In this document: positions 45,874 through 54,352 of the stretch, in pieces | Position numbering within the stretch: position 1 is the stretch's first letter | How the letters are laid out: each line of letters begins with the position of its first letter | Assembly: GCA_002070505.1 (NCBI GenBank) | Contig: MWDJ01000011.1 | Location: forward strand, 1 to 64,000 | Direction: 5' to 3' | DNA: 64,000 nucleotides | From: Bacteroidetes bacterium ADurb.Bin145 | GTDB taxonomy: Bacteria > Bacteroidota > Bacteroidia > Bacteroidales > VadinHA17 | Notes under the pieces: generated by a model | The model's database searches: none | What the model was told of the DNA's origin: nothing | Seen by the model: only the letters and a program-made list of their open reading frames with translations | Program-made: the position numbers and the translations under genes

Positions 45874-45899
45874 ACGCAGGGTGTTGCAGCATCCTGCGT
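45874..45899 (-). terminator. Terminator-like hairpin in the susC leader
   Basis: Perfect 7-bp arms, ACGCAGG (45874-45880) and CCTGCGT (45893-45899), enclose a 12-nt loop. On the minus strand the stem is followed by CGGGTTTTT, and on the plus strand directly by TTTTT. Placed 79-104 bp before the susC start, it could attenuate susC transcription or end an antisense RNA coming from the other strand. Nothing else on the plus strand here needs a terminator. Confidence 0.6.
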
Positions 45900-46128
45900 T
45901 TTTCATTATAGTTTTAATTTCTCATAGGCAGATGGATTTAGGTTATTACTAGGGTTAATTATTTATTACAATTTTAACGCCTATATTCAGTATCGCGTCC
46001 GAACCTGAGCTTTAACCTGAAAAGGGATCATGGTAGTTTGCGTGATTATGTAAATTCCCAAAAAGCCAGTAATACTTTTCTTTCATGAGTTTACTTTCGT
46101 TTTGAAAAAACTCAAAACTTCAATTACG

Positions 46129-46148
46129 CGGTAACTTTCTCGTGTAAA
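46129..46148 (-). promoter_or_regulatory. Shared upstream element, copy B (before susC)
   Basis: The plus-strand sequence CGGTAACTTTCTCGTGTAAA differs from copy A (32982-33001) at one position. It lies about 335 bp upstream of susC in the same orientation. In this copy the minus strand also shows an imperfect dyad, TTACACG-N10-CGCGTAA, which would suit a dimeric regulator; copy A keeps only one half of it. Confidence 0.55.
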
Positions 46149-46318
46149 TCTAACACATTTTTTTTTAAAATGCAATAGATCAGGAGAAAAAAGCTTTGAT
46201 TATCAATAATACAGCTTATAATGTGATTGTACTTTCACAGGGCGTAGTCTGACTTATGTATAGGAATCGTATAATTCAGAGATTTACAAGGATATCTTAT
46301 TTTGAAAGCATTTCTGCT

Positions 46319-47353
46319 TCAGGACAGGATTGATTGTTTTTTTAGGATCGAAGTATTCCATTGAAAATCTACTTCAATAAGTATTTCAGTATGAGAATTC
46401 TGTGAAATGCCCTGAATTTCATCAATCAATAAATTTGCGGCTATTCTCCCCATTTTTCTCGGATCCTGGTTGATAATTGACAAAGTCGGACTAAATAAGT
46501 GGGCTGTATCACTGAAGCCATAACCTAAAATGCCGATATCATGAGGAATTTTTAATCCTGTCTTTCTTATTGCTTTGTATGCACCTGAAGCAACACGATC
46601 ATTAACAGCCAGAATGATTTCAGGTAATTTTCCGGTAGCCCATAATTTTTCAAATGCCCTTATACCATCATCAATCTCATAACCTCCTTCGATTATCCAT
46701 TCTTCCCTGATTGGGATGCCGTTACTTATCAGCGCTTCCTTATAACCGGCGCATCGCTCACTGCCAATGCTAGTACTTGAAAACCCGGCAAAATGGGCAA
46801 TTTTGGTATAACCACCTGCAATTAATTGATTAATAGCCTCTTTAGTGGCGATTTTATCATTAAAAGCAACATAACTGAAATTCAAATCCTTGATAGCACG
46901 ATCAAAAAATACAAGAGGAATTTTCATTTTGCGGGCATATTTAAATACCTTCTGATCGGATGTTTGTTGTGAAACGCAAACAAGAAGACCGTCCACACGC
47001 ATCCCGATCAAATTCATAATATTATTCCTCTCAAAAGCTTCTTTTTCCCGGGATACCGTTAGGATAATATGATAATTATGTTCAGTAGCTGTGTCAATTA
47101 TACTATCAACAAGATATGCAAAAAAGCAATTCTCCAGGTCTGGTACGACAATACCCAATGTGAAGGTTTTCTGAAGTGATAATTGTTTAGCAATGAGATT
47201 TGGAGAATATCCCATCCTTTCAACAGCTTTAATAATCCTTTCCTTCATTCCCGCAGATATGTCAGGATGATTTCTCAATGCTTTTGAAACAGTAATACGT
47301 GATACTTTTAACTTGTCGGCTATATCCTGTTGAGTTATATGATTTCTTTTCAT
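46319..47353 (-). CDS. LacI/GalR-family transcriptional regulator
   Basis: A 344-residue regulator counted from the ATG at 47353; a TTG at 47368 also opens the frame. The N-terminal helix-turn-helix reads ITQQDIADKLKVSRITVSKA with the hinge helix YSPNLIAKQLSLQK. A periplasmic-binding-like effector domain follows, starting FTLGIVVPDLENCFFAYLV. It is the only transcription regulator in the PUL and lies directly upstream of susC and at the end of the nine-gene hydrolase block. It probably senses a sugar released from the glycan. LacI-type PUL control is less common than hybrid two-component or sigma/anti-sigma systems. Its operator has not been identified with certainty. Confidence 0.93.
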   Translation of the reverse strand: MKRNHITQQDIADKLKVSRITVSKALRNHPDISAGMKERIIKAVERMGYSPNLIAKQLSLQKTFTLGIVVPDLENCFFAYLVDSIIDTATEHNYHIILTVSREKEAFERNNIMNLIGMRVDGLLVCVSQQTSDQKVFKYARKMKIPLVFFDRAIKDLNFSYVAFNDKIATKEAINQLIAGGYTKIAHFAGFSSTSIGSERCAGYKEALISNGIPIREEWIIEGGYEIDDGIRAFEKLWATGKLPEIILAVNDRVASGAYKAIRKTGLKIPHDIGILGYGFSDTAHLFSPTLSIINQDPRKMGRIAANLLIDEIQGISQNSHTEILIEVDFQWNTSILKKQSILS

Positions 47354-47619
47354 TTTATTAGTTAACAATTACTTTAATAACCCAATACAAAAATATAATT
47401 TCCCTAAGACTTTCAAATTGACATTCTTCATATCCAACAGTAAAAATTCAGACATAACGGCCTATGCCTGAATTGGACAGAGATGCCGAAGCTATTCGTA
47501 CTTTTACCGATGAGCTGGGTCTGACTCTAAAAATATATTAGAATAACTGATATAAAGAGCCCTTTACTCTGTCAACAATCAGAGATCAAATAAATCAGAA
47601 TAAGTGTTATTTCTACACT

Positions 47620-48963
47620 TTATTTAAAGCTTATCCAGTCGATTTCGACGGGATTATTACTCATTGATGTAACAACCAGATTCTGAACACCTTTTTTCGA
47701 TTTTGACACTTTTGCATTTACAGTATTCCATCCGCTGCCAGCCGGGATCTTCATTTCTGAAATGACAGGTCCCTGATTATTATTCAATCTGATCTGAATG
47801 ACGCCTCCATCTCTGGCAGATACCATGGCTGAAACGGATTTTGCCTTTTTCTTTCCAAAATCAACGCTGTTGTACTGTATCCAGCTGTTCTGCTTGTCGA
47901 ATATTGTTTTCCACCCTTTGAAGGTATTAGTAGTATCAAGAAAAGCAACCGACACTCCTGCGTCACCTTTTTTGCTGTACCTGTCGATTTCAATTTTCTT
48001 TGAAGCATTTGTCAGACCCACTCCCCGCAAGGTGGGTTTAACTTTTTGAATAGTGCCATCGGGATTAAAGAACAGGCTATCTATCCTTGCAGATCTGTTC
48101 TTGTCAAAATTGGGCGACAGGTCTTTATCATGATAAAATAGATACCACTGATTTTTAAATTCGATAAGTGAGTGATGGTTTGTCCAGCATCCGGATTCTG
48201 ATTCATCCATTATCACACCTGTAACTTTAAATGGGCCCAGAGGATTATCGCTTATAGCATATTCTAACCTTTCTGTATTCTTCTCCACATGAGGATATGT
48301 CATATAATAGATACCGTTTCGCTCGAAAAAGAAAGGACCTTCCACCAGCCCTTTTGTTGGAAAATCTCCCAGTACCTTAACTTCGGAATCAAGTTCCAGC
48401 ATATTTTCCTTCAATTTCGCTCCGAAAAGCCTGTTCATGGAATAGTAAATATAAGCCTGGCCATCTTTATCAATAAACACCACAGGGTCTATGCCTGTAA
48501 TACCCTTTATTGGTTCAGGCTCGGGAGTATAAGGCCCTTCCGGCTTGTCGGCAACAGCAACACCTATCCCAAATCCTCTTCCATGTCCCGTCTTAACGTT
48601 CGCCGGGAAATAGAAATAATACTTCCCGTTTCGTTCAATACAATCCGGTGCCCACATGCTGAATGTTGCAGGATCTACCCAGTTAACATTTTTCTGAGTA
48701 ACAATAACTCCGTGGTCTGTCCAGTCTGTAAGATCAGACGATGAAAAGACATGGTAATCTTCCATACAGAACCAGTCCTTGCGTTTAAACTCTTCCGGAG
48801 CCTTGATATCATGAGAGGGGAAGAGATATACCTTTCCGTTAAAGACCCTGGCTGTGGGATCGGCAGTGAACTGATCACGGATTATAGGATTTTGCGCAGA
48901 TAGAACAGCTGTAAATAATACAGTTAATACAATTGTTAGAATGAATCGTTTGTAAGTTTTCAT
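47620..48963 (-). CDS. GH43-like secreted enzyme with C-terminal CBM6-like domain
   Basis: A 447-residue protein with a signal peptide (cleavage near LSAQ, residue 24). The five-bladed propeller spans about residues 25-320 with D35 in FTADPTA, D159 in TGIDPVV and E208 in GLVEGP at the expected GH43 catalytic places. A C-terminal beta-sandwich of about 120 residues with RDGGVIQIRLNN and VEIDWISF resembles CBM6. The family releases arabinose, xylose or galactose with inversion. It lies 38 bp downstream of another GH43 gene and 266 bp upstream of the LacI-type gene, so it is probably the last hydrolase of the minus-strand block. Confidence 0.9.
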   Translation of the reverse strand: MKTYKRFILTIVLTVLFTAVLSAQNPIIRDQFTADPTARVFNGKVYLFPSHDIKAPEEFKRKDWFCMEDYHVFSSSDLTDWTDHGVIVTQKNVNWVDPATFSMWAPDCIERNGKYYFYFPANVKTGHGRGFGIGVAVADKPEGPYTPEPEPIKGITGIDPVVFIDKDGQAYIYYSMNRLFGAKLKENMLELDSEVKVLGDFPTKGLVEGPFFFERNGIYYMTYPHVEKNTERLEYAISDNPLGPFKVTGVIMDESESGCWTNHHSLIEFKNQWYLFYHDKDLSPNFDKNRSARIDSLFFNPDGTIQKVKPTLRGVGLTNASKKIEIDRYSKKGDAGVSVAFLDTTNTFKGWKTIFDKQNSWIQYNSVDFGKKKAKSVSAMVSARDGGVIQIRLNNNQGPVISEMKIPAGSGWNTVNAKVSKSKKGVQNLVVTSMSNNPVEIDWISFK

Positions 48964-49001
48964 AATAGTAAGTATAAATTTATAGTTTAATTTTTAAGAA
49001 T

Positions 49002-50555
49002 TTATTTAATCCTGAACCAGTCGAAATCGACAGATCCTCCTGGCGTTTTAGTTGCATAATTAAAAAGCCCGTAGCGATAGCCCATAAAATGAGGCATTGA
49101 ATATTCCATTTTCAGCTGATTACCGATAGGTTTCCACGTTTTTCCGTCTAGACTGTAGAAGAAAACAGCTACATCCTTAAGGTCTGTAAAGTCACAATCT
49201 GCTTTCAGATAAGCGACCTTCTGGTTAAAAGGGATACTCTCCACAACAACAGGTCTTCCTGACTGGGCATTAACCATGACGATCGCTTTTGCCCCGTCTG
49301 TATATTTTACACCAACCAGTCCAAATTTTCTTTGAAGAAGAGCAAGTCCGGCAAAATCCCCTTCCTTCATATTAGTGACATCAATCGCTGCTGAACCTGA
49401 ACATTTTGGGCCGAAAGTGCGCTGGGTTAATGTATTGCGCGCCTCTACAAACAAAGTATCTATACGGCTTGTGGTAAGACGAAGGAATCCTTTCCGTGCA
49501 GTCACCGACCATAACTCATTAACCGGATTATGGTTCCACTGCCATACAAGTGGAAGAGCCTGATCCTTCTTTCTGCGTTTAAACTCATCAGAGGCGACTA
49601 TCCCCGGAATCAAACCTTTGCTTGCAGGAAGGTCAAGAAGATCAGGAGCCTTTCCATTCACTCCGATAACCGGCCATCCATCTTCCCATTTCATAGGAAC
49701 GAGATAGGGTATACGCCCCACTGATCCATAATCACGGAAAAGATAGGCAAACCATCTGCCATCTGGAGTATCCACTATTCCACCCTGTGCTACTCCTTTG
49801 TCCTGAAAAACAAGTTTCCCTTCCCAGGGACCTGTTATTTTATCTGCCCTGTGAACGACAACTGTACGCATTCCGCCCTTGGGCCAGGTAATGTTAAAAA
49901 GATAAAGCTTACCGTTTACCCTGAATAATTGCGAACCCTCACCAAGGCTGCTTTCCGGACCAGAGGGAGCACTTGAATTCTCAATAATTACCTGGTTTAT
50001 CCCACCGTCCTTAACTCCGGTAAGATCAGGTTTTAGTTCAACAAGGGTTAGTTTTTTATTACCATAGATCAGATAAACACGACCGTCATCATCGAAAAAC
50101 AAAGTATGGTCATGAAAACTCGGGCTGAACGATATCTCTTTCCAGGGTTCTATACCAATATTCTTTGTTGACCAGATATAGGTCTTACCAGTTGTAGATG
50201 AAAAGGATGATACATAAAAAGTCCCGTTGTGATAACGAATACAGCTTGCCCAGGTACCCCGGCCATAAGCATTTTTTCCGTTATTAAGTGTCAGGGCATC
50301 GTTATCACCAAGAGTACTGTAAGTGTAACTGACAATCTCCCAGTTTACAAGGTCCTTTGATCTCATTACCGGAACACCGGGATTCATATGCATTGTTGTA
50401 CTGCTCATATAATATGTGTCTCCGACCCGTATCATTGATACATCGGGCACATCAGCAAAGATTATCGGGTTTTGGGCAGTTTTGACCTGTGCAGTAACAG
50501 GCATTCCAGAAAGTATAACAATAAGAACTACTAAAGTGGAAGAGAGTTTTATCAT
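49002..50555 (-). CDS. GH43-like secreted enzyme with beta-xylosidase C2-type domain
   Basis: A 517-residue protein counted from the ATG at 50555, which gives a clean signal peptide (MIKLSSTLVVLIVIL, ending near MPVTAQ); the longer frame to 50594 adds 13 residues. Catalytic candidates are D38 in DVPDVSM, D149 in FHDHTLFF and E206 in LGEGSQ. The motif YYMSSTTMHMNPGVPVMRSK is typical of GH43 subgroups paired with a C-terminal concanavalin-like C2 domain, here about residues 310-517. Known members act on xylosides or arabinosides. It is placed between a mutarotase-like protein and another GH43 in the same direction. Confidence 0.9.
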   Translation of the reverse strand: MIKLSSTLVVLIVILSGMPVTAQVKTAQNPIIFADVPDVSMIRVGDTYYMSSTTMHMNPGVPVMRSKDLVNWEIVSYTYSTLGDNDALTLNNGKNAYGRGTWASCIRYHNGTFYVSSFSSTTGKTYIWSTKNIGIEPWKEISFSPSFHDHTLFFDDDGRVYLIYGNKKLTLVELKPDLTGVKDGGINQVIIENSSAPSGPESSLGEGSQLFRVNGKLYLFNITWPKGGMRTVVVHRADKITGPWEGKLVFQDKGVAQGGIVDTPDGRWFAYLFRDYGSVGRIPYLVPMKWEDGWPVIGVNGKAPDLLDLPASKGLIPGIVASDEFKRRKKDQALPLVWQWNHNPVNELWSVTARKGFLRLTTSRIDTLFVEARNTLTQRTFGPKCSGSAAIDVTNMKEGDFAGLALLQRKFGLVGVKYTDGAKAIVMVNAQSGRPVVVESIPFNQKVAYLKADCDFTDLKDVAVFFYSLDGKTWKPIGNQLKMEYSMPHFMGYRYGLFNYATKTPGGSVDFDWFRIK

Positions 50556-50695
50556 TTTAAGATCTAATAGTATTTTAAATTTAAGATAATTCAAGTATTC
50601 TTAATAGTGATTATTAAATTCAAATTTTGGTTAAGCTCTAAAGATAAATTTCTTTTTTTACTGCTCAATAATTTTGCAGTATAATCTGATCAAGC

Positions 50696-51829
50696 TCAAT
50701 AATGTGATTGATCAACCGGGATTGTATAGTATTCTAATTTATTCTTCCATGTGAACTCAGATCCCGGCTCAATATCTATTTCAATATAAGGTTCAACAGC
50801 AAGAACACTTCTGACAGACCACAGAAGATTTCTTATCAAAGGCCGGTCGCCCGTTATTTTCACTCCTGCGCCGACTTTTTTATTTTCGATAATTACTTCA
50901 GTGTCAGAGATATTGTCTGTGAATCCCTGAATAGGTACAGCTACTTCATCTTCTCCGGATAACGTTTTTAAATAGACCACCTGGTTATCCCTTACCTCAG
51001 CAAGATTCTTGTCAGGTGGCCGGTTTGTCTTTATATTATAAGGTACACTGATAGTAAAATCCGGTCCCGGAGCCTGCCTGTCAAGCACAATAAAGTTATG
51101 GTTGTAAACATCGCTCTGGATAGGCTTTTGTCCGGTATTCTTAAGACTGTGTTGTATAATCATTTCAGGCCTTCCTTTTTCGAGGCGTACAACTTTTTTA
51201 TATATATAAGCGTAACCCAGATCAGGATCACTTAGCTCCTGGGTAAATTCAACTGAACTTTTATTTTTCCTGACAGACCATTTACCACTGTTAATTACAT
51301 CATAGGGTTGGAAGCGATTATAATTACCAGCGTCTCTTTTAAGTACACCAACTCCCAGTTTGATAAATTTTCCACCTGGTTTTGCTTCATTATATCCCAG
51401 AGGAGTCTGGAATTCGTCAACGGGTCCGAATAAAGCACTGCAAGGTCCTGAAACGATTTCCTGGCCTTTGTGAACCCAGTTAATTACTTCCGGATCAATC
51501 CTGTCGAACCACGATCCGTAAAAATCATGCCCTTTATAATTAAGGCTATAGACAGCTCCTGACCAGTCGAAACGGGTAGAGCGGTAATACCCCTTCTCGG
51601 GATCGGGAAGATATATCTTAGCCGTGATTATACCATTTGATATCCCGGCCTCAGGGAAATCAGCTATAGGTAAGGTTGTTTCAGAGGAAACGTAATATTC
51701 CCTTTTCTGACATCTCATCTGGTTTTCGTTTGGAGCCGGGCCAAAAGAAGCAGGAGGTTTAGCTTGGCGGTTCGAGAAGGAAATGACAGCTGTATACAGC
51801 AGAACCCCCAATATAATTTTCCTGATCAT
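50696..51829 (-). CDS. Secreted mutarotase-fold protein of unknown function
   Basis: A 377-residue protein with a hydrophobic leader (residues 5-18). The mature part begins near SNGIITAKIYLPDPEKGYYR and continues with STRFDWSGAVYSLNYKGHDF, a pattern seen in a Bacteroidota group related to aldose-1-epimerase/galactose-mutarotase beta-sandwiches. The segment GSEFTWKNKLEYYTI near the end also fits that fold. The family's exact activity is not known to me; it could epimerise or bind released sugars, or act on a sugar linkage. It lies in the hydrolase block between GH43 and GH29 genes with short gaps, which supports a role in glycan breakdown. Confidence 0.6.
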   Translation of the reverse strand: MIRKIILGVLLYTAVISFSNRQAKPPASFGPAPNENQMRCQKREYYVSSETTLPIADFPEAGISNGIITAKIYLPDPEKGYYRSTRFDWSGAVYSLNYKGHDFYGSWFDRIDPEVINWVHKGQEIVSGPCSALFGPVDEFQTPLGYNEAKPGGKFIKLGVGVLKRDAGNYNRFQPYDVINSGKWSVRKNKSSVEFTQELSDPDLGYAYIYKKVVRLEKGRPEMIIQHSLKNTGQKPIQSDVYNHNFIVLDRQAPGPDFTISVPYNIKTNRPPDKNLAEVRDNQVVYLKTLSGEDEVAVPIQGFTDNISDTEVIIENKKVGAGVKITGDRPLIRNLLWSVRSVLAVEPYIEIDIEPGSEFTWKNKLEYYTIPVDQSHY

Positions 51830-51893
51830 GGTTGATAGAATTGAAATTATATGTTTTATAGATCTTGGCAGTTATATATTTGATATAATCATA

Positions 51894-54260
51894 TCAATTG
51901 ACTGTAAGTGCATCAATTGCTACCGGTCCCGGGCCCCGGTTAATTATTGATACAGTGTGTCTGTCGTGAGTAAGACCTTTAATTTCACAAACCACCTGTT
52001 GAGCAAGCCTTTGGCCGTCGGTTGACAGATCGGCTGTTCCCATTTTTTTCCCGTCAACCTGAACTTCGATACTGCCTGCTCCCTTTTCCCTGGGCGCAAT
52101 GATTTTAAAGCCTGTTCCGGTAAATGATGCGTTCCAGTTTAATCCGGGCGTATTACTCATAGTGATATCATTATTATAATCACCGGTCCCAAGGTTACAA
52201 TATCTCATCCATCCGGGATAAATAGCGCCAGGATCATCGTCATTGAACCAACTCTTCTCGTGCGTGATACGCAGGACGTGGCACATGGATGCAAAAGATT
52301 TATCAGTTATTCCCGGGAGCGGTTGCACTGATCCACCGGGTACGATAGTTAATCCATGATCGTCCTGAACAAATGTGAGCGGGACATCAGTACCAACAAT
52401 TTCAACTTTCGATATCTTACCGAGTGTCGCACCGCCTGCGCGTAAGGCTTTGAGAGTGACCGGCCCTCCCTGCCACTTCATCAATGTGGCATAGACCTTT
52501 CCGTAATTACGGGTGTAAAAAACAGATCCGGAGTCTTCCTCTGATATTTCGAACGGACGCGATGTATAAACAGCTTCACCGTTAACTTTAAGCCATGCCC
52601 CCACATCCCTGGAAATATTGATAACCAGCGTATCGAGATCTCCACGGCCATGTTGGCTGAGATTGAGCAACAAACTTCCGTTACGGGAAACATTCTGCAT
52701 CAGCAACCGGATTATTGTTCCGGCATCGAGATAACTCTGGCCCGTCTGGTAATGCCACACTCCACTGGTTGTCTCAGTCTGGAAAGGATATGCCATAATT
52801 ATAGGTTCGATGATTGCCTCACTGCTCTTAACCAGGGCGCGTTCAACAATATTAATAAGTTCAGGATTTTTCTTGAAGCTGTCGTAACGTCCGCCAATAC
52901 ACTTAAGGTTGATAACCACATCCATTTTTCCTTTGTTCCATTTCAGTGATTTATTATAGTAGTTGGAAACCAGCCTGGGAGCAAGAAAACCCAGCCCCAT
53001 GCGAACACCCAAATCCATCAGGGTATCGCCGGCGGCCTCATCAAAATAGATCACATCCGGATGGTACCTGTTGATGGCGTCATCAACACGCCACATAAAT
53101 TGGTTTGCAAAGGGTGAAAGGAGGGGATATTCTTTTGTATGAACGGGTCCGTAAAGGTCTACAGGATCCATGCCATCCCACCATTTTCCCCTTCCATCCA
53201 GGATTGTCATGAGCGCGTCATAAGGTTTGCCCTGCATCGGACCTGATCTGTCGCTTGTATAACGAACAGGCATGAACTGACCCCATGTCCGTGGAGGAGA
53301 ATTATGAAAACCTATACCGAAGCGCATTCCGTATTTGCGTGCTGTCTTTTCCCAGGTACCCACTATATCTGTCTTGGGACCAACATTCACAGAATTCCAG
53401 GGTTGATATTTGGAATCATAACAGTCGAAGTTACCGTGATGACAACCCATTGCAATGAAGTATTTTGCACCCATTTCCAGATACAGATTCATCAGCCCCT
53501 CCGGATCCCATCTGTCTATTACCCAATTGCTGCATATTTCTTTGTAGCCATATTCAGAGGGATGGCCAAAGTTCTTGAGATGGTATTCGTATTGCCTGTG
53601 ACCCTGCATATACATTCCACGTGCATACCAGTCGCCATATTCGGGCATTGACTGAGGACTCCAGTGCGACCATGCCCCAAACTTTGCATCACGCCACCAT
53701 TCTGGTGTGAAGTAAAGCCCGCTTATGTCATACCAGTCGGGAGAATACGGACCATCTGTTAGTGGTAACGAAGGTAAATTCCAGATATCCGGAGAAAGAC
53801 CAAGATCTCCTTTCCCCACCAGAATATAGTCAAGACTCAGACTAATATCCGAGCTATCCTGCATAATTGTAAGACTGGCGTCTTCAGGAATAGTCAGATC
53901 GATTACAGCATTTAAATAACTGCCGGCGAGAGCTCCTGAAGAGTGAACATTTACTTTTACAGGTGGAAGGTCGTTTACATAAACACTTATTGTCCCTGTG
54001 TTCACCGATGCATATCGGATAGCCAGCCTGACGGAGGAGGGAAGTTTACTGAATTTTGCTGCCCCTCCTGGCTTTTCCAGGCTGACCAGATTTCCGCCGG
54101 ATGCATTTTTATCTGTAATCTTCAATGCTCCACCGGTTAATCTGGCTTTTTCAGCCTCAACCTTATGTGGTCCGGGAGCAAAGGATGCAACAAGTGCAAG
54201 AACGGCAAAAAAGACCCCTGCAAGATGGACAAAAAGCTTGTTTTTTCCTCTTTTCGTCAT
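51894..54260 (-). CDS. Glycoside hydrolase family 29 (alpha-L-fucosidase) with flanking binding domains
   Basis: A 788-residue secreted protein. After the leader (to about residue 33) comes a CBM6-like sandwich of about 115 residues. The GH29 barrel then runs from about residue 170, with WWRDAKFGAWSHWSPQSMPE, GAKYFIAMGCHHGNFDCYDS and the nucleophile in VIYFDEAAGD at D407. A C-terminal beta domain and a final carbohydrate-binding-like domain (FKIIAPREKGAGSIEVQVDG) follow. GH29 removes alpha-L-fucose with retention, so it complements the inverting GH95 enzymes of the same PUL. It is longer than a typical GH29 (about 450-600) because of the added domains. Confidence 0.9.
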   Translation of the reverse strand: MTKRGKNKLFVHLAGVFFAVLALVASFAPGPHKVEAEKARLTGGALKITDKNASGGNLVSLEKPGGAAKFSKLPSSVRLAIRYASVNTGTISVYVNDLPPVKVNVHSSGALAGSYLNAVIDLTIPEDASLTIMQDSSDISLSLDYILVGKGDLGLSPDIWNLPSLPLTDGPYSPDWYDISGLYFTPEWWRDAKFGAWSHWSPQSMPEYGDWYARGMYMQGHRQYEYHLKNFGHPSEYGYKEICSNWVIDRWDPEGLMNLYLEMGAKYFIAMGCHHGNFDCYDSKYQPWNSVNVGPKTDIVGTWEKTARKYGMRFGIGFHNSPPRTWGQFMPVRYTSDRSGPMQGKPYDALMTILDGRGKWWDGMDPVDLYGPVHTKEYPLLSPFANQFMWRVDDAINRYHPDVIYFDEAAGDTLMDLGVRMGLGFLAPRLVSNYYNKSLKWNKGKMDVVINLKCIGGRYDSFKKNPELINIVERALVKSSEAIIEPIIMAYPFQTETTSGVWHYQTGQSYLDAGTIIRLLMQNVSRNGSLLLNLSQHGRGDLDTLVINISRDVGAWLKVNGEAVYTSRPFEISEEDSGSVFYTRNYGKVYATLMKWQGGPVTLKALRAGGATLGKISKVEIVGTDVPLTFVQDDHGLTIVPGGSVQPLPGITDKSFASMCHVLRITHEKSWFNDDDPGAIYPGWMRYCNLGTGDYNNDITMSNTPGLNWNASFTGTGFKIIAPREKGAGSIEVQVDGKKMGTADLSTDGQRLAQQVVCEIKGLTHDRHTVSIINRGPGPVAIDALTVN

Positions 54261-54352
54261 TCAGATTCCGGATTGACTTATTAAATGGTATTTTTATTAC
54301 TACATGATAGACTATTAAGTAATTATTCTTCCGTTAATAGATGTTTATTTTT

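Larger units (their letters stand above)
45796..46318. other. susC upstream region and 5' leader
   Basis: This 523-bp stretch lies between the LacI-type gene and susC, both on the minus strand. It holds, in order toward susC, the shared 20-bp element (46129-46148), a strong hairpin with U-tracts (45874-45899) and a smaller hairpin (45831-45848). No TAnnTTTG box was found by eye on the minus strand, and no gene is supported. Confidence 0.7.
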
